Shown here in pieces: positions 6,971 to 17,863 of a stretch of DNA of 64,000 nt. Source of the stretch: Actinomycetospora sp. NBRC 106375 (GTDB taxonomy: Bacteria > Actinomycetota > Actinomycetes > Mycobacteriales > Pseudonocardiaceae). Numbering within the stretch: position 1 is the first letter of the stretch; each line of letters begins with the position of its first letter. The DNA lies in the NCBI RefSeq assembly GCF_030269665.1, contig NZ_BSTS01000004.1, forward strand, positions 248,001 to 312,000. The letters are read 5' to 3'. The notes under the pieces were generated by a model. That model did not search any database, was not told where the DNA came from, and worked only from the letters and a program-made list of their open reading frames with translations. The translations under genes and the position numbers were made by a program.

Positions 6971-8524
6971 ATGACCTACCACCTCGGTGTCGACCTCGGC
7001 ACCAGCAGCACGACCGCTGCCGTCCACCGGGCCGGTCGTGTCGGTGTCGTCGGTCTCGGCGAGCACAGCGCCGCCATGCCGTCGGTCCTGGTCTGGAGAC
7101 CGGAGGGCCCACCGCTCGTCGGTGACGCGGCGGTGCGCCACGCCGCGGCCGGCGGGGCCGGCGCCGCCAGCGGGATGCGGGCGCGCCTGACCGACCCGAT
7201 GCCGATGACGGTCGACGGCGCGCCGATGGCCGCGAGCGCGCTGCTCGGCGTGCTGCTGCGCCGCGTGGTGGACCGCGTCGCCGAGCGCGAGGGCGGCGCG
7301 CCGGCGGGCATCGTCCTGACGCACCCGGCGACCTGGGGCGCCCCGGAGCGCGACGCCTTCGCGGTCGTCGCCGACACCCTCGGCCTCGGCAAGGTCGCGC
7401 TGGTCAGCGAGCCGGAGGCCGTCGCCCGTCAGTACGCGGCGCAGGACGGCCTGCGCGACGGGGCGGTGCTCGCCGTGGTCGGCGTCGGCGGCGACAGCCT
7501 CGACGTCACGGTCCTCGTGCACCGCGAGGGCGGGTTCACGATCCTCGGGCGCCCGGAGTCGCGCCCGCACCCCGTCGGCGCGCAGCCGGGCGACGACATC
7601 GTCGTCGCCGGGCTCACGCGCAGCCTCGCGAGCGCGGGGCTCACGGCGGCCGACCTCGACACCGTCATCCTCGCCGGGTGGTCGACGCGGATGGGCACGG
7701 CCGCGGCCGCGCTCGCCGATGCGGTGGGCCGCCCGGTCGCCGTCGACCCCGAGCCCGAGCACGCCGTCGCCCTCGGTGCGGCCCGCCTGGCCGCCCGCTT
7801 CCGGGAGGACGGCGCGACCCGGATGGTCAGCCTGTCGTCGAGCACGCCGGCCCGGGTGCCCGCCCGCCCGTCCGCCTCCACCGCCGACCGCGTCCCGAGC
7901 GGCCCGATCACCGCGCCCCCGCGCCCCGTCACGAACCCCACCCCCGTCTCCGGCCCGATCTCCCGCCCGGGCTCCGGCCCGATCTCCGCCCCCACCCCGA
8001 CCCGGGTCGCGGCGCCGGTCGCGCTCGGCACGGACGCCGGGCACGCCCGCGGCGCGCGGCCCGGCCGTCGCGGGCTGGCGACGGGTCTGGCCGCCGCGGT
8101 GCTGGCCCTCGGCGCCCTCGGCGGCGGGGCGATCGCCCTGGCGAGTGCCGCGGCCCCGGCCGTGGCCGCACCGGGTCCCGTCATCACCGTCCCGCCGCCA
8201 CCGCCGGCGAGCGAGACCCCGACCACCACGACGACCACCCACACGCCCACCGTCTACGTCGCCGAGACCGCGCCGACCACGACGACCACCACCACCACGC
8301 GACGCACGACGACCTCCACGTCCACGCCGCGCCTCGACCCGCCGCGCACCCGCGACACCAGCAGCTCTGCCGGCGACCACGGCACCACCGACGGCCACGG
8401 CACGGGCACCGACGGCACGAGCACGGGCACCAGCACCGGCACGAGCACGGGGACCAGCACCGGCACGACCGACGGCGGCACCGGGTCGAGCACCGGCACC
8501 TCGACGGGCACGTCGGGGTGGTGA
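6971..8524 (+). CDS. Membrane-anchored Hsp70/actin-like ATPase-domain protein with Thr-rich tail
   Basis: A 517-residue protein. The N-terminal ~285 residues follow the Hsp70 actin-like ATPase: phosphate-1 loop GVDLGTSSTTAAVHRAG, ILTHPATWGAPERDAF, VALVSEPEAVARQYAAQ, phosphate-2-like VVGVGGDSLDVTVLV, and an adenosine-type LAGWSTRMG. The barrel is shorter than in DnaK and there is no substrate-binding domain. A Pro/Ser-rich linker leads to one membrane helix (about 365-395, TGLAAAVLALGALGGGAIAL). The outer tail is Thr-rich (TTTTTTT) and ends in tandem GTST repeats. Proteins of this design are common in Pseudonocardiaceae, but their role is unknown; sensing or wall-linked signalling is only a guess. 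The ATG at 6971 begins the ATPase fold. Confidence 0.75.
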   Translation: MTYHLGVDLGTSSTTAAVHRAGRVGVVGLGEHSAAMPSVLVWRPEGPPLVGDAAVRHAAAGGAGAASGMRARLTDPMPMTVDGAPMAASALLGVLLRRVVDRVAEREGGAPAGIVLTHPATWGAPERDAFAVVADTLGLGKVALVSEPEAVARQYAAQDGLRDGAVLAVVGVGGDSLDVTVLVHREGGFTILGRPESRPHPVGAQPGDDIVVAGLTRSLASAGLTAADLDTVILAGWSTRMGTAAAALADAVGRPVAVDPEPEHAVALGAARLAARFREDGATRMVSLSSSTPARVPARPSASTADRVPSGPITAPPRPVTNPTPVSGPISRPGSGPISAPTPTRVAAPVALGTDAGHARGARPGRRGLATGLAAAVLALGALGGGAIALASAAAPAVAAPGPVITVPPPPPASETPTTTTTTHTPTVYVAETAPTTTTTTTTRRTTTSTSTPRLDPPRTRDTSSSAGDHGTTDGHGTGTDGTSTGTSTGTSTGTSTGTTDGGTGSSTGTSTGTSGW

Positions 8525-8552
8525 GTGCCGCTCCGACGCCGGCGGGCGCCCG

Positions 8553-9242
8553 CTACGCGCGGGCGCCCGTCAGCGCGTCGGCGAGATCGGCGGCGGTGAG
8601 CGGCGCGGGCCGGTCGAAGGCCTCCCGTACGAGGGCCGCGCCGCGGACGTCGTGGTGGACCGTGTCGTCGTTGGTGACGACGACGGTCGCGAGGCCGGCG
8701 GCGCGGGCGGCCGCGAGCCCGGGCCCGGAGTCCTCGACGGCGACCACCCGCGCGGCGTCGAGACCGAGCCGCGACAGCGCCAGGAGGTAGGTCTCGGGGT
8801 CGGGCTTGAGGGCGGCGACGTCGTCGCCGCACACGGTCACCTCGACGTCCCCGACGAGGTGGCGCACGAGCGGCTCCACCCACGCCCGCCGGCCCGTCGT
8901 CGCGATCGCGATCCGCACGCCGTGGGCGCGCAGGTCGTCGACGAGCTCCGGGACGCCGGGCCGGGGGGCGATCACGCCGCGGCGGACGACGTCGACGAAG
9001 AGCTCGGTCTTGGTGCGGTGCACCCGCGCGGCGACCTCGTCGGCGTCGTCGACCCCGTGCCGTCGCAGGTCGGCGGCCAGGCGCGGGCGGCCGCCGGTGA
9101 TCGTGAGCAGCTCGCGGTAGCGCGCGACGTCCCAGTGCAGGTCGACGCCGTGCGCGGCAAGGGCCTCGTTGAACGCGACCCGGTGCCCGTCGCGCTCGGT
9201 CTCGGCGAGGGTGCCGTCGACGTCGAAGACGACAGCCTTCAC
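8553..9242 (-). CDS. cbbY: HAD-superfamily phosphatase, CbbY-like
   Basis: A 229-residue HAD hydrolase. Motif I is FDVDGTLAETERDGH, motif II is IAIATTGRRAW, the motif III lysine is in ALKPDPETY, and motif IV is VVAVEDSGPGLAAA. CbbY enzymes dephosphorylate xylulose 1,5-bisphosphate, an inhibitor that RuBisCO makes by misfire. The gene overlaps the stop of the phosphoribulokinase gene (GTGA, start 9242), which supports this specific role over other HAD functions. The assignment rests on motif content plus operon position. Confidence 0.82.
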   Translation of the reverse strand: MKAVVFDVDGTLAETERDGHRVAFNEALAAHGVDLHWDVARYRELLTITGGRPRLAADLRRHGVDDADEVAARVHRTKTELFVDVVRRGVIAPRPGVPELVDDLRAHGVRIAIATTGRRAWVEPLVRHLVGDVEVTVCGDDVAALKPDPETYLLALSRLGLDAARVVAVEDSGPGLAAARAAGLATVVVTNDDTVHHDVRGAALVREAFDRPAPLTAADLADALTGARA

Positions 9243-10180
9243 CGGGCAGCGTCCGTCAGGTGGTAGAGCAGCAGCAGCTGCGCGATGGCCAGCGGTTCGC
9301 TGCGCCCGTCGCCGAGCCGTCCGAGGCACTCCGGGGTCTCGGTGTCGGGCGTGCCGAGCGAGGTCCAGATCGCCTTCTCCACCGCGAGGCTCTCCTCCCG
9401 TGGGACGTACCCGTGCACGTGCAGCGACTCGACCGGCCGACCGTCCGGGTCGCGCTCGAGCTTGAGGTGCATGGCGCGGGAGAGCCCGGGCTGGAGGGCC
9501 TCGGTGAGGTCGGGGTGGTCGATGGTCGGGCGCATCATCATCGTCGCCGACAGCGGGGTGTCCTCGGGGTCGTCGCGGCTCTCGATCGGGGCGAAGCGCA
9601 CGACGAGGTCGGCGGACGCGCGCTGCGGGCGGATGAAGGCCTCGGACTCGGGCTCGCGACGTTCGAGCTCGGCGAGCACCTTCTCCTCGGAGTAGCCGCG
9701 CTTGCTCGTGTCCCGGGCGACCTTCCAGCCGCGACGGATCTCCTCGGGCGGGTCGAGGAAGACGGTGACGTCGAAGCAGGCCCGCGAGAGCTTGCTCCAC
9801 AGCGGGAAGAGCCCCTCGACGATGACGAACTCCGCGGGCTCGACCAGCTCGGGGCGCACGAGCTCGCCCGTCGTGTGGTCGTACACCGGCTTGAGCACGG
9901 GCGCGCCCGTCGCCAGCAGCTGGAGGTGCTGCTCCATGATCTCGAGGTGGTTGCAGTCGGGGTGGAGCGCGGTGAACGGCAGGTCCTTGCGCTCCTCCCG
10001 GTCGTAGCGGTGGTAGTCGTCGGTGCACAACGACACGCACCGCTCGGGACCGAGCGCCTCGACGAGTCCGCGGGTCATCGTCGTCTTGCCGGCGGCGCTG
10101 TCCCCGGCGATCGCGAGCATCACCGGGCGGCGCGCCGGTGCGGAACCCGCACGGCGCATGCGCAGGGACTTGTCGGGCAC
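9239..10180 (-). CDS. prk: Phosphoribulokinase
   Basis: A 313-residue kinase that phosphorylates ribulose 5-phosphate to ribulose 1,5-bisphosphate, the RuBisCO substrate. The P-loop is IAGDSAAGKTTMTR (about residues 24-37), then SLCTDDYHRYDREERK, a substrate loop in LHPDCNHLEIM and PVYDHTTGE, and the Walker B-like FVIVEGLFPLW. It groups with bacterial Prk in length and motifs. The GTG start at 10180 is preceded by AGGAGGCCTC, an excellent ribosome-binding site. It is the first gene of a prk-cbbY unit and diverges from a response regulator gene. Confidence 0.92.
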   Translation of the reverse strand: MPDKSLRMRRAGSAPARRPVMLAIAGDSAAGKTTMTRGLVEALGPERCVSLCTDDYHRYDREERKDLPFTALHPDCNHLEIMEQHLQLLATGAPVLKPVYDHTTGELVRPELVEPAEFVIVEGLFPLWSKLSRACFDVTVFLDPPEEIRRGWKVARDTSKRGYSEEKVLAELERREPESEAFIRPQRASADLVVRFAPIESRDDPEDTPLSATMMMRPTIDHPDLTEALQPGLSRAMHLKLERDPDGRPVESLHVHGYVPREESLAVEKAIWTSLGTPDTETPECLGRLGDGRSEPLAIAQLLLLYHLTDAAR

Positions 10181-10203
10181 GAGGCCTCCTCTCGACCCGG
10201 GCG

Positions 10204-10209
10204 ACGCTA
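10204..10209 (-). promoter_or_regulatory. Candidate -10 box (TAGCGT) for prk
   Basis: TAGCGT read on the minus strand, 24 bp upstream of the prk start, fits the actinobacterial TANNNT -10 pattern. The same TAGCGT, often as CTAGCGTCG or CTTAGCGT, precedes the aldolase, mftA and methanol dehydrogenase genes. No clear -35 box is seen. Confidence 0.4.
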
Positions 10210-10229
10210 GGGAGCCGTCGCGTCCCCCT

Positions 10230-10262
10230 TCTCCCCCGTGACGGGGGGTTGTTCGGGGGAGA
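10230..10262. promoter_or_regulatory. Inverted repeat in the prk/response-regulator divergent promoter
   Basis: Perfect 9-bp arms TCTCCCCCG (10230-10238) and CGGGGGAGA (10254-10262) flank 15 bp, with a smaller CCCCCGTGACGGGGG palindrome sharing the left arm. It lies between the divergent starts 10180 and 10283. It is a plausible binding site for the adjacent response regulator or the LysR protein; this is inference. Confidence 0.4.
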
Positions 10263-10282
10263 GCCGACCTAGGGTGAGCCGT

Positions 10283-10945
10283 ATGAGCCCCGCCGCACCG
10301 CTGCGCGTGGTGCTCGTCGACGACCACGAGATGGTGGTGGCCGGGCTCAAGGCGATGCTCGCACCGTTCGCCGGGCGGGTCCGCGTCGTCGGGACGGCGA
10401 ACGACGCCGCGACGGCCCTCGACGTCGCCCTGTCCCTCGCCCCGGACATCGTGCTGTGCGACGTGCGCCTGCGCGGCGACAGCGGGCTCGACCTGTGCCG
10501 CAGCCTCGGCGAGCGCGCACCCGGGCAGAAGATCGTGCTGCTCTCGGTCTACGACGACGAGCAGTACCTCTACCAGGCGCTGCGGGCGGGGGCGTCGGGC
10601 TACCTGCTCAAGCACATCGGCGGCGAGGAGCTGGTGCGCCACCTCGAGCTCGCCGCCGCGGGCACGACGGTGGTCGACGCGACGATGGCGGGGCGCGCGG
10701 CGGCGTCGGCGGCGCGGCTGGAGCGCGACGAGTTCTGGCCGGGCGCGCACCTGGGTCTCACGCAGCGCGAGAGCGAGGTGCTCGCGCTGCTCGTCGCGGG
10801 CCACAGCAACCGCGCGATCGCCGCCGAGCTGGTGATCGGCGACGAGACCGTGAAGAGCCACGTGCGCTCGCTGCTGCGCAAGCTGCAGGTCGCCGACCGC
10901 ACCGCGGCGGTGGCGGCGGCGCTGCGGGAAGGGGTGTTCCGGTGA
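10283..10945 (+). CDS. NarL/LuxR-family response regulator
   Basis: A 220-residue regulator. The receiver domain (about 1-125) has the acidic pair VLVDDHEMV, the phosphoacceptor Asp in DIVLCDVRLRGDSG, and the conserved Lys in YLLKHIGG. The C-terminal LuxR HTH reads LTQRESEVLALLVAGHSNRAIAAEL, then DETVKSHVRSLLRKL. It is followed 37 bp later by a histidine kinase gene, its likely partner. The placement between prk-cbbY and cbbLSX suggests control of CO2 fixation genes; no direct evidence is visible beyond position. Confidence 0.85.
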   Translation: MSPAAPLRVVLVDDHEMVVAGLKAMLAPFAGRVRVVGTANDAATALDVALSLAPDIVLCDVRLRGDSGLDLCRSLGERAPGQKIVLLSVYDDEQYLYQALRAGASGYLLKHIGGEELVRHLELAAAGTTVVDATMAGRAAASAARLERDEFWPGAHLGLTQRESEVLALLVAGHSNRAIAAELVIGDETVKSHVRSLLRKLQVADRTAAVAAALREGVFR

Positions 10946-13654
<2,709 letters not shown>

Positions 13655-13664
13655 GGAGCTTCCC

Positions 13665-14135
13665 GTGCGCATCACCCAGGGGACGTTCTCGTTCCTGCCC
13701 GACCTGACCGACGACGAGATCACCGCGCAGATCGCCTACGCGCTCGAGCACGGCTGGCCCTGCTCGGTGGAGTACACCGACGACCCGCACCCCCGGAACA
13801 CCTACTGGGAGATGTGGGGGCTGCCGCTGTTCGACCTGCAGGACCCCGCGGCCGTGCTGGACGAGGTGCGCGCCTGCCGCGAGGAGCACCCGGAGCACTA
13901 CGTGCGGGTCAACGCCTACGACGCCTCGCTGGGACGGCAGACCGTCGCGCTGTCGTTCCTGGTCAACCGGCCGAGCGAGGAGCCCGGCTTCCGCGTCGAC
14001 CGCCAGGAGGGCGCGGACCGGCAGGTCCACTACTCGATCCACCCCTACGCCACCGAGCGACCGGCGGGGTCGCGCTACGCCCCGTCGGTCCCCGCGGCCC
14101 GCAACGGGAACGGGAACGGACATGGCCGGGGCTGA
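13665..14135 (+). CDS. cbbS: RuBisCO small subunit, red-type
   Basis: A 156-residue small subunit. It opens [19 protein letters not shown], which is typical of red-type subunits, and includes [19 protein letters not shown] and the long C-terminal beta-hairpin extension ([20 protein letters not shown]) that replaces the betaA-betaB loop of green-type enzymes. A Gly/Asn-rich tail ([10 protein letters not shown]) ends it. The GTG at 13665 follows GAGGAGCTTCCC. Its 3' end overlaps the cbbX start by 14 bp, so the three cbb genes form one unit. Confidence 0.93.
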   Translation: MRITQGTFSFLPDLTDDEITAQIAYALEHGWPCSVEYTDDPHPRNTYWEMWGLPLFDLQDPAAVLDEVRACREEHPEHYVRVNAYDASLGRQTVALSFLVNRPSEEPGFRVDRQEGADRQVHYSIHPYATERPAGSRYAPSVPAARNGNGNGHGRG

Positions 14136-15114
14136 CGGCACGCGGGTGTCGTTCGCGACGGGCGGGCGGTCCTCCCGTCCGGCCGTCGCGGACCCGGAAC
14201 CCTCCGAGCCCGCCGATCCCGGGACGCTGGGGCCCGACGACACCGTCGACCTCGACGCGATCCGCCGCGACGCCGGGGTCGACGACGTCCTCGACGCCCT
14301 CGACGGCGAGCTGATCGGGCTCGCGCCGGTGAAGGAGCGGCTGCGCGAGCTCGCGGCGCTGCTGGTCGTCGACCGCGTGCGCGAGCGCTTCGGGGTCACG
14401 ACCGATCGCCCAACCCTGCACATGTGCTTCACGGGCAACCCGGGCACCGGCAAGACCACGGTCGCCCAGCGGCTCGGCGGCCTCCTGCACGGCCTGGGCT
14501 ACCTGCGCCGCGGGCACCTCGTCACCGCGACCCGCGACGACCTCGTCGGCCAGTACGTCGGGCACACCGCGCCGAAGACCAAGGAGATCGTCGGCAAGGC
14601 CCGCGGCGGCGTGCTGTTCGTCGACGAGGCCTACTACCTGCACCGGCCGGGCAACGAGCGCGACTACGGCGGCGAGGCCATCGAGATCCTGCTGCAGGCG
14701 ATGGAGGAGCACCGCGACGACCTCGTCGTCGTCCTCGCCGGCTACAGCGACCGGATGGCGACGTTCTTCGAGGCCAACCCGGGGATGCAGAGCCGGATCG
14801 CCCACCACGTCGACTTCCCCGACTTCTCGACCGACGAGCTGGTGACGATCGCCGAGGGGATGGCGTCGGAGCAGGGGCTGGGGTTCTCGCCGGACGCCGC
14901 CGTCGCGTTGAAGGAGTACCTGGCGCTGCGCCGCGAGCAGGAGTGGTTCGCGGGCGCGCGCAGCGTCCGCAACGCCCTCGACCGCGCGCGGATGCGCCAG
15001 GCCCGCCGGCTCGGGGAGGGCGCGTCCCGGTCGGTGGGCCTCGCCGACCTCACCACCCTCACCGACGCCGACCTCCGCGCCTCCCGCGTCTTCGCCGGCG
15101 GCCACCGCTCGTGA
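14122..15114 (+). CDS. cbbX: CbbX, red-type RuBisCO activase (AAA+)
   Basis: A 330-residue AAA+ ATPase that removes inhibitory sugar phosphates by tugging on the large-subunit C-terminus. Walker A is [17 protein letters not shown]. The pore-loop region is [14 protein letters not shown]. Walker B is [11 protein letters not shown], and the sensor/arginine part runs through [18 protein letters not shown], followed by the C-terminal helical domain. About 60 Asp/Pro-rich residues precede the AAA core, longer than in proteobacterial CbbX. Position after cbbLS makes the assignment firm. Confidence 0.93.
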   Translation: MAGADGTRVSFATGGRSSRPAVADPEPSEPADPGTLGPDDTVDLDAIRRDAGVDDVLDALDGELIGLAPVKERLRELAALLVVDRVRERFGVTTDRPTLHMCFTGNPGTGKTTVAQRLGGLLHGLGYLRRGHLVTATRDDLVGQYVGHTAPKTKEIVGKARGGVLFVDEAYYLHRPGNERDYGGEAIEILLQAMEEHRDDLVVVLAGYSDRMATFFEANPGMQSRIAHHVDFPDFSTDELVTIAEGMASEQGLGFSPDAAVALKEYLALRREQEWFAGARSVRNALDRARMRQARRLGEGASRSVGLADLTTLTDADLRASRVFAGGHRS

Positions 15115-15120
15115 GCCGCG

Positions 15121-15164
15121 ATGTGAGCAGTTGGCGCCCCTATAGGGGCGCCAACTGCTCACAT
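15121..15164. repeat. Palindrome family C, copy 2 (perfect, no loop)
   Basis: A perfect 44-bp palindrome: 22-bp arms beginning ATGTGAGCAGTTGGCG meet with zero spacer at CCTATAGG. It lies between cbbX and the LysR gene, which run in the same direction; the LysR start is 11 bp after it. It may act as a terminator or a protein site; the family recurs at 3001, 28420 and 37877. Confidence 0.92.
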
Positions 15165-15175
15165 AGGTTCGGGGG

Positions 15176-16051
15176 GTGACCACCACCGCGCGGCTCCGGG
15201 CGTTCGTCGCGCTCGCCGACCGGGGGTCGGTGCGCGGGGCGGCGGCGGCGCTGGTGGTCACCGAGTCCACGGTCTCCGCGGCCGTGCGCGCGCTCGGCGA
15301 GGAGGTCGGCGTCGCGCTGCTCGAGAAGGAGGGGCGCGGGGTGCGCCTGACCCCCGCCGGCGCGCGGTACGCGGGCTACGCCCGGCGCATCCTCGGCCTG
15401 CTCGACGAGGCCACGGCCGCCGCTCGCGGCGAGGCGGATCCCGAGCACGGGCACGTGCGGGTCGGCGCGGTCACCACGGCCGGCGAGCACCTCCTGCCCG
15501 CCCTGCTCGCGTCGTTCCGCGCCCGCCACCCCGACGTCACCCTCGGTGTCGACGTCGCCCCGAGCGCCACGGTGTGGCCGATGCTGCGCCACCACGAGGT
15601 CGACGTCGTCGTCGCCGGGAGCCCGCCGAGCGACCTCGACGCGCGCGTGCGGGCCCGGCGCGCCAACACCCTCACCGTCGTCGGCGCACCCTCGGCGGCC
15701 ACCGCGTTCGATCCCGCGACGGCGACGTGGCTGCTGCGCGAGGCGGGCTCGGGCATCCGCGCCACGCTCACCGCCCTGCTCGAGGACCTGCCGGGCGACC
15801 CGCCGCAGCTGGTCCTCGGCTCTCACGGGGCGACCATCGCCGCGGCGCGCTCCGGACTCGGGGTGACGCTCGTGGCGCGCGAGGGGGTCGGGCGCCTGCT
15901 CACCGACGGCGCGCTGGTCGAGCTGCCGGTGCCCGGGGTGCCGCTCTCCCGGCCCTGGCACGTCGTGACCCACCCCGACGCCACCGCCAGCACCGAGCTC
16001 CTCGTCCGCCACCTGCTGGAGGACGAGGAGCTCGGGTGGCGGGGGGTCTAG
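15176..16051 (+). CDS. cbbR: LysR-family regulator, CbbR-like
   Basis: A 291-residue LysR protein. The winged HTH is at the N-terminus (RLRAFVALADRGSVRGAAAAL, then TESTVSAAVRALGEEVG), followed by a periplasmic-binding-like effector domain (HVRVGAVTTAGEHLLPALL, then VVGAPSAATAF). Transcription of cbb operons is usually controlled by a LysR regulator (CbbR) sensing metabolites such as RuBP or NADPH. This gene sits directly after cbbX and is convergent with the aldolase gene (4-bp overlap). It is downstream rather than divergent from cbbL, which is less usual. The name is by context. Confidence 0.8.
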   Translation: MTTTARLRAFVALADRGSVRGAAAALVVTESTVSAAVRALGEEVGVALLEKEGRGVRLTPAGARYAGYARRILGLLDEATAAARGEADPEHGHVRVGAVTTAGEHLLPALLASFRARHPDVTLGVDVAPSATVWPMLRHHEVDVVVAGSPPSDLDARVRARRANTLTVVGAPSAATAFDPATATWLLREAGSGIRATLTALLEDLPGDPPQLVLGSHGATIAAARSGLGVTLVAREGVGRLLTDGALVELPVPGVPLSRPWHVVTHPDATASTELLVRHLLEDEELGWRGV

Positions 16052-17061
16052 GACGTCACCCGCTCGATCTCCCGGAGCAGGGCCGCTCGGCCGTCCCCGA
16101 CCCGCGTGGGGTCACCGCGCCAGGCGTGCAGGGCGGGTGAGACGAGCGCGCGGCCGAAGGAGAACGTGAGGGGCCACGGGCCGCCGCGACGACGGATCGC
16201 CGCGAGGTTCGCCGCTGCGGTCTCCGACGACTGGCCGCCGGAGAGGAACGCGACGCCCGCGAGGTCGGTCGGCATCGTCGCGCGCAGCACGTCGACGGTC
16301 GCGCGGGCGACCTCGCCCGGCCCCGCGGGCGCCCGCGAGCCCTCCCCCGCCGTGACCATGTTCGGCTTGAGCACCATCGCGGCGGGGTCGACGCCGTGGG
16401 CCTCGAGTGCGCGGGCCAGGGTCGCGAGGGTGCGGGCGGTCGCCGCGGCGCAGACCTCGAGGCGGTGCCCGCCCGCCGCGAGCAGCTCGGGCTCGACGAT
16501 CGGCACGAGCCCGCCGTCCTGGCAGGTGCGCGCGTAGCGGGCGAGCGCCTCGGCGTTCGCCTCGAGCGCCCGGCTCGACGGCCGGCCCGCGCCGAGGTGC
16601 AGCACGGCGCGCCACTTCGCGAACCGCGCACCCAGCACGGCGTACTCCGCGACGCGCTCCGCCAGCCCGTCGAGACCCCGGGTGATCGTCTCGCCGTCGT
16701 CGGCGCCGTCCAACGGCTCCGTGCCGGTGTCGACCTTGATCCCGGTGGCCAGGCCCGCCTCGGCGATCGCGACGGGAAACGCCCGCCCGTCGGCGAGGCG
16801 CTGGCGCACCGTCTCGTCGCAGAGGATAACGCCGCTCACGTCGGTCGCCAGCGCCTCGGCGGTGACGAGCAGCTCGCGGTAGGCGCGTCGGTGCTCCTCG
16901 GTCGGCGGGACGCCGACGGCCTTCAGCCGCTGCGACATCGTCGACGGGCTCTCGTCGGCGGCGAGGACGCCCCGCCCGTCCGCGACCAGCGCCGCGGTGG
17001 CGGCGCGCAGCCCGTCGGTGGCGGTCGTCGGCACGGTGGTCGGCGTGGCTGTCGTCGTCAC
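16048..17061 (-). CDS. fba: Class I fructose-bisphosphate aldolase
   Basis: A 337-residue Schiff-base aldolase of the animal/plant-like class I family. Visible blocks are GRGVLAADESPSTMSQRL near the N-terminus, VILCDETVRQ, FAKWRAVLHLG, and VPIVEPELLAAGGH. The catalytic lysine is in AMVLKPNMVTAG, and LSGGQSSETAAANL follows. It condenses triose phosphates to fructose or sedoheptulose bisphosphate, a Calvin cycle regeneration step. The gene is convergent with the LysR gene. Its upstream region shares CTAGCGTCG with the prk promoter. Confidence 0.9.
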   Translation of the reverse strand: MTTTATPTTVPTTATDGLRAATAALVADGRGVLAADESPSTMSQRLKAVGVPPTEEHRRAYRELLVTAEALATDVSGVILCDETVRQRLADGRAFPVAIAEAGLATGIKVDTGTEPLDGADDGETITRGLDGLAERVAEYAVLGARFAKWRAVLHLGAGRPSSRALEANAEALARYARTCQDGGLVPIVEPELLAAGGHRLEVCAAATARTLATLARALEAHGVDPAAMVLKPNMVTAGEGSRAPAGPGEVARATVDVLRATMPTDLAGVAFLSGGQSSETAAANLAAIRRRGGPWPLTFSFGRALVSPALHAWRGDPTRVGDGRAALLREIERVTS

Positions 17062-17089
17062 GGGGTCTCCTCGGCGTCGGCTCCTCCCG

Positions 17090-17095
17090 ACGCTA
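17090..17095 (-). promoter_or_regulatory. Candidate -10 box (TAGCGT) for the aldolase gene
   Basis: TAGCGT on the minus strand within TTCCTAGCGTCG, 29 bp upstream of the aldolase start. It is nearly the same as the CTAGCGTCG upstream of prk. No -35 match is evident. Confidence 0.35.
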
Positions 17096-17145
17096 GGAAC
17101 CCGGCCGCGCCGCGACCTCCCCTGCGCGGTGGAGCGGGCGGGGGA

Positions 17146-17204
17146 TGTGTCAACAAAGTGCCGTCACGGACGCTGAGTGTCCGCGACGGCACGTCGCTGA
17201 CACA
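17146..17204. repeat. Interrupted palindrome F in a divergent intergenic region
   Basis: Nested arms TGTGTCA/TGACACA, GTGCCGTC/GACGGCAC and GGAC/GTCC are arranged symmetrically around CGCTGAG. It lies between the divergent aldolase and small membrane-protein genes. It is therefore not a simple terminator; it could be an operator or a mobile palindromic element. Confidence 0.75.
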
Positions 17205-17265
17205 CCGAGAGTCGGCTACAGCGTGTCTTGTCCAGATGCGCCGAACAGGGCAATACTCCCCCATC

Positions 17266-17853
17266 ATGAGCTCCCCGTTCGACGCTGCGTCACCGCCGGG
17301 ACGTGTGCGGCTCCTGCTCGGTGTGGCGGTGGCCGTCGAGGTGGTCGCGGTCCTGGCGTTCGTGACGGCGGTGATCACGGTGACGTCGATCCCGACCGGC
17401 TGGTTCCTCGCCGCCGTCCTGGCGTTCGTCCTGAGCACGATGCTCACCGTGCTCGCCGTGATCACCTACGCGCGCTCGCGGTTCCGTGTCGCGATGGCCG
17501 GTGTCGCCCGGAGCGTCGTGTCGGGCGCCGGACCGGGCGGGTTCCGGGTCGCCGGCGGCGGTCGCGGTCCCGCGGGAGGGTTCGGCGGCGTACGTGGCGG
17601 TGCCGGCCCCTGGCCCGACCCGACGTGGGAGTACTGGCCGGGCCACCACCAGCACCATCACCCGGCGTTCGACCCAGGTCCGTTCGACCACGGGCACCAC
17701 GGACATCACCACGGGCACCACGACCACGGCGGCTGGTCGGACTCCGGCTCGTGGAGCGACTCCGGCTCCGCGGGCAGCGACTCGTGGTCGTCGAGCGACT
17801 CCGGTTCCTCGAGCAGCGACTCCGGATCGTCGTCGGGCAGCTCCTCGGACTGA
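17266..17853 (+). CDS. Small two-helix membrane protein with His-rich and Ser/Asp-rich tail
   Basis: A 195-residue protein with no recognised family. Two membrane helices (about 15-38 and 44-66; LLLGVAVAVEVVAVLAFVTA and FLAAVLAFVLSTMLTVLAVI) follow a short N-terminus. Then come a Gly/Arg-rich segment, a dense His segment (HHQHHHPAF..HGHHGHHHGHHDHGG, about 145-173) and a Ser/Asp/Gly tail. The His cluster could bind Zn, Ni or Cu. The ATG at 17266 is used because the helices follow directly. The next gene is convergent, 10 bp away. Function unknown. Confidence 0.65.
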   Translation: MSSPFDAASPPGRVRLLLGVAVAVEVVAVLAFVTAVITVTSIPTGWFLAAVLAFVLSTMLTVLAVITYARSRFRVAMAGVARSVVSGAGPGGFRVAGGGRGPAGGFGGVRGGAGPWPDPTWEYWPGHHQHHHPAFDPGPFDHGHHGHHHGHHDHGGWSDSGSWSDSGSAGSDSWSSSDSGSSSSDSGSSSGSSSD

Positions 17854-17863
17854 CCCGGCGCGC

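Noticed and set aside
3023-8398. A single 1791-codon open frame on the minus strand
   Set aside because: Only the part from 4975 downward matches a protein family. The rest runs antisense or out of frame through the second flavoprotein and the Hsp70-like gene and is Arg/Gly/Ala-rich, as expected from GC-rich shadow frames.
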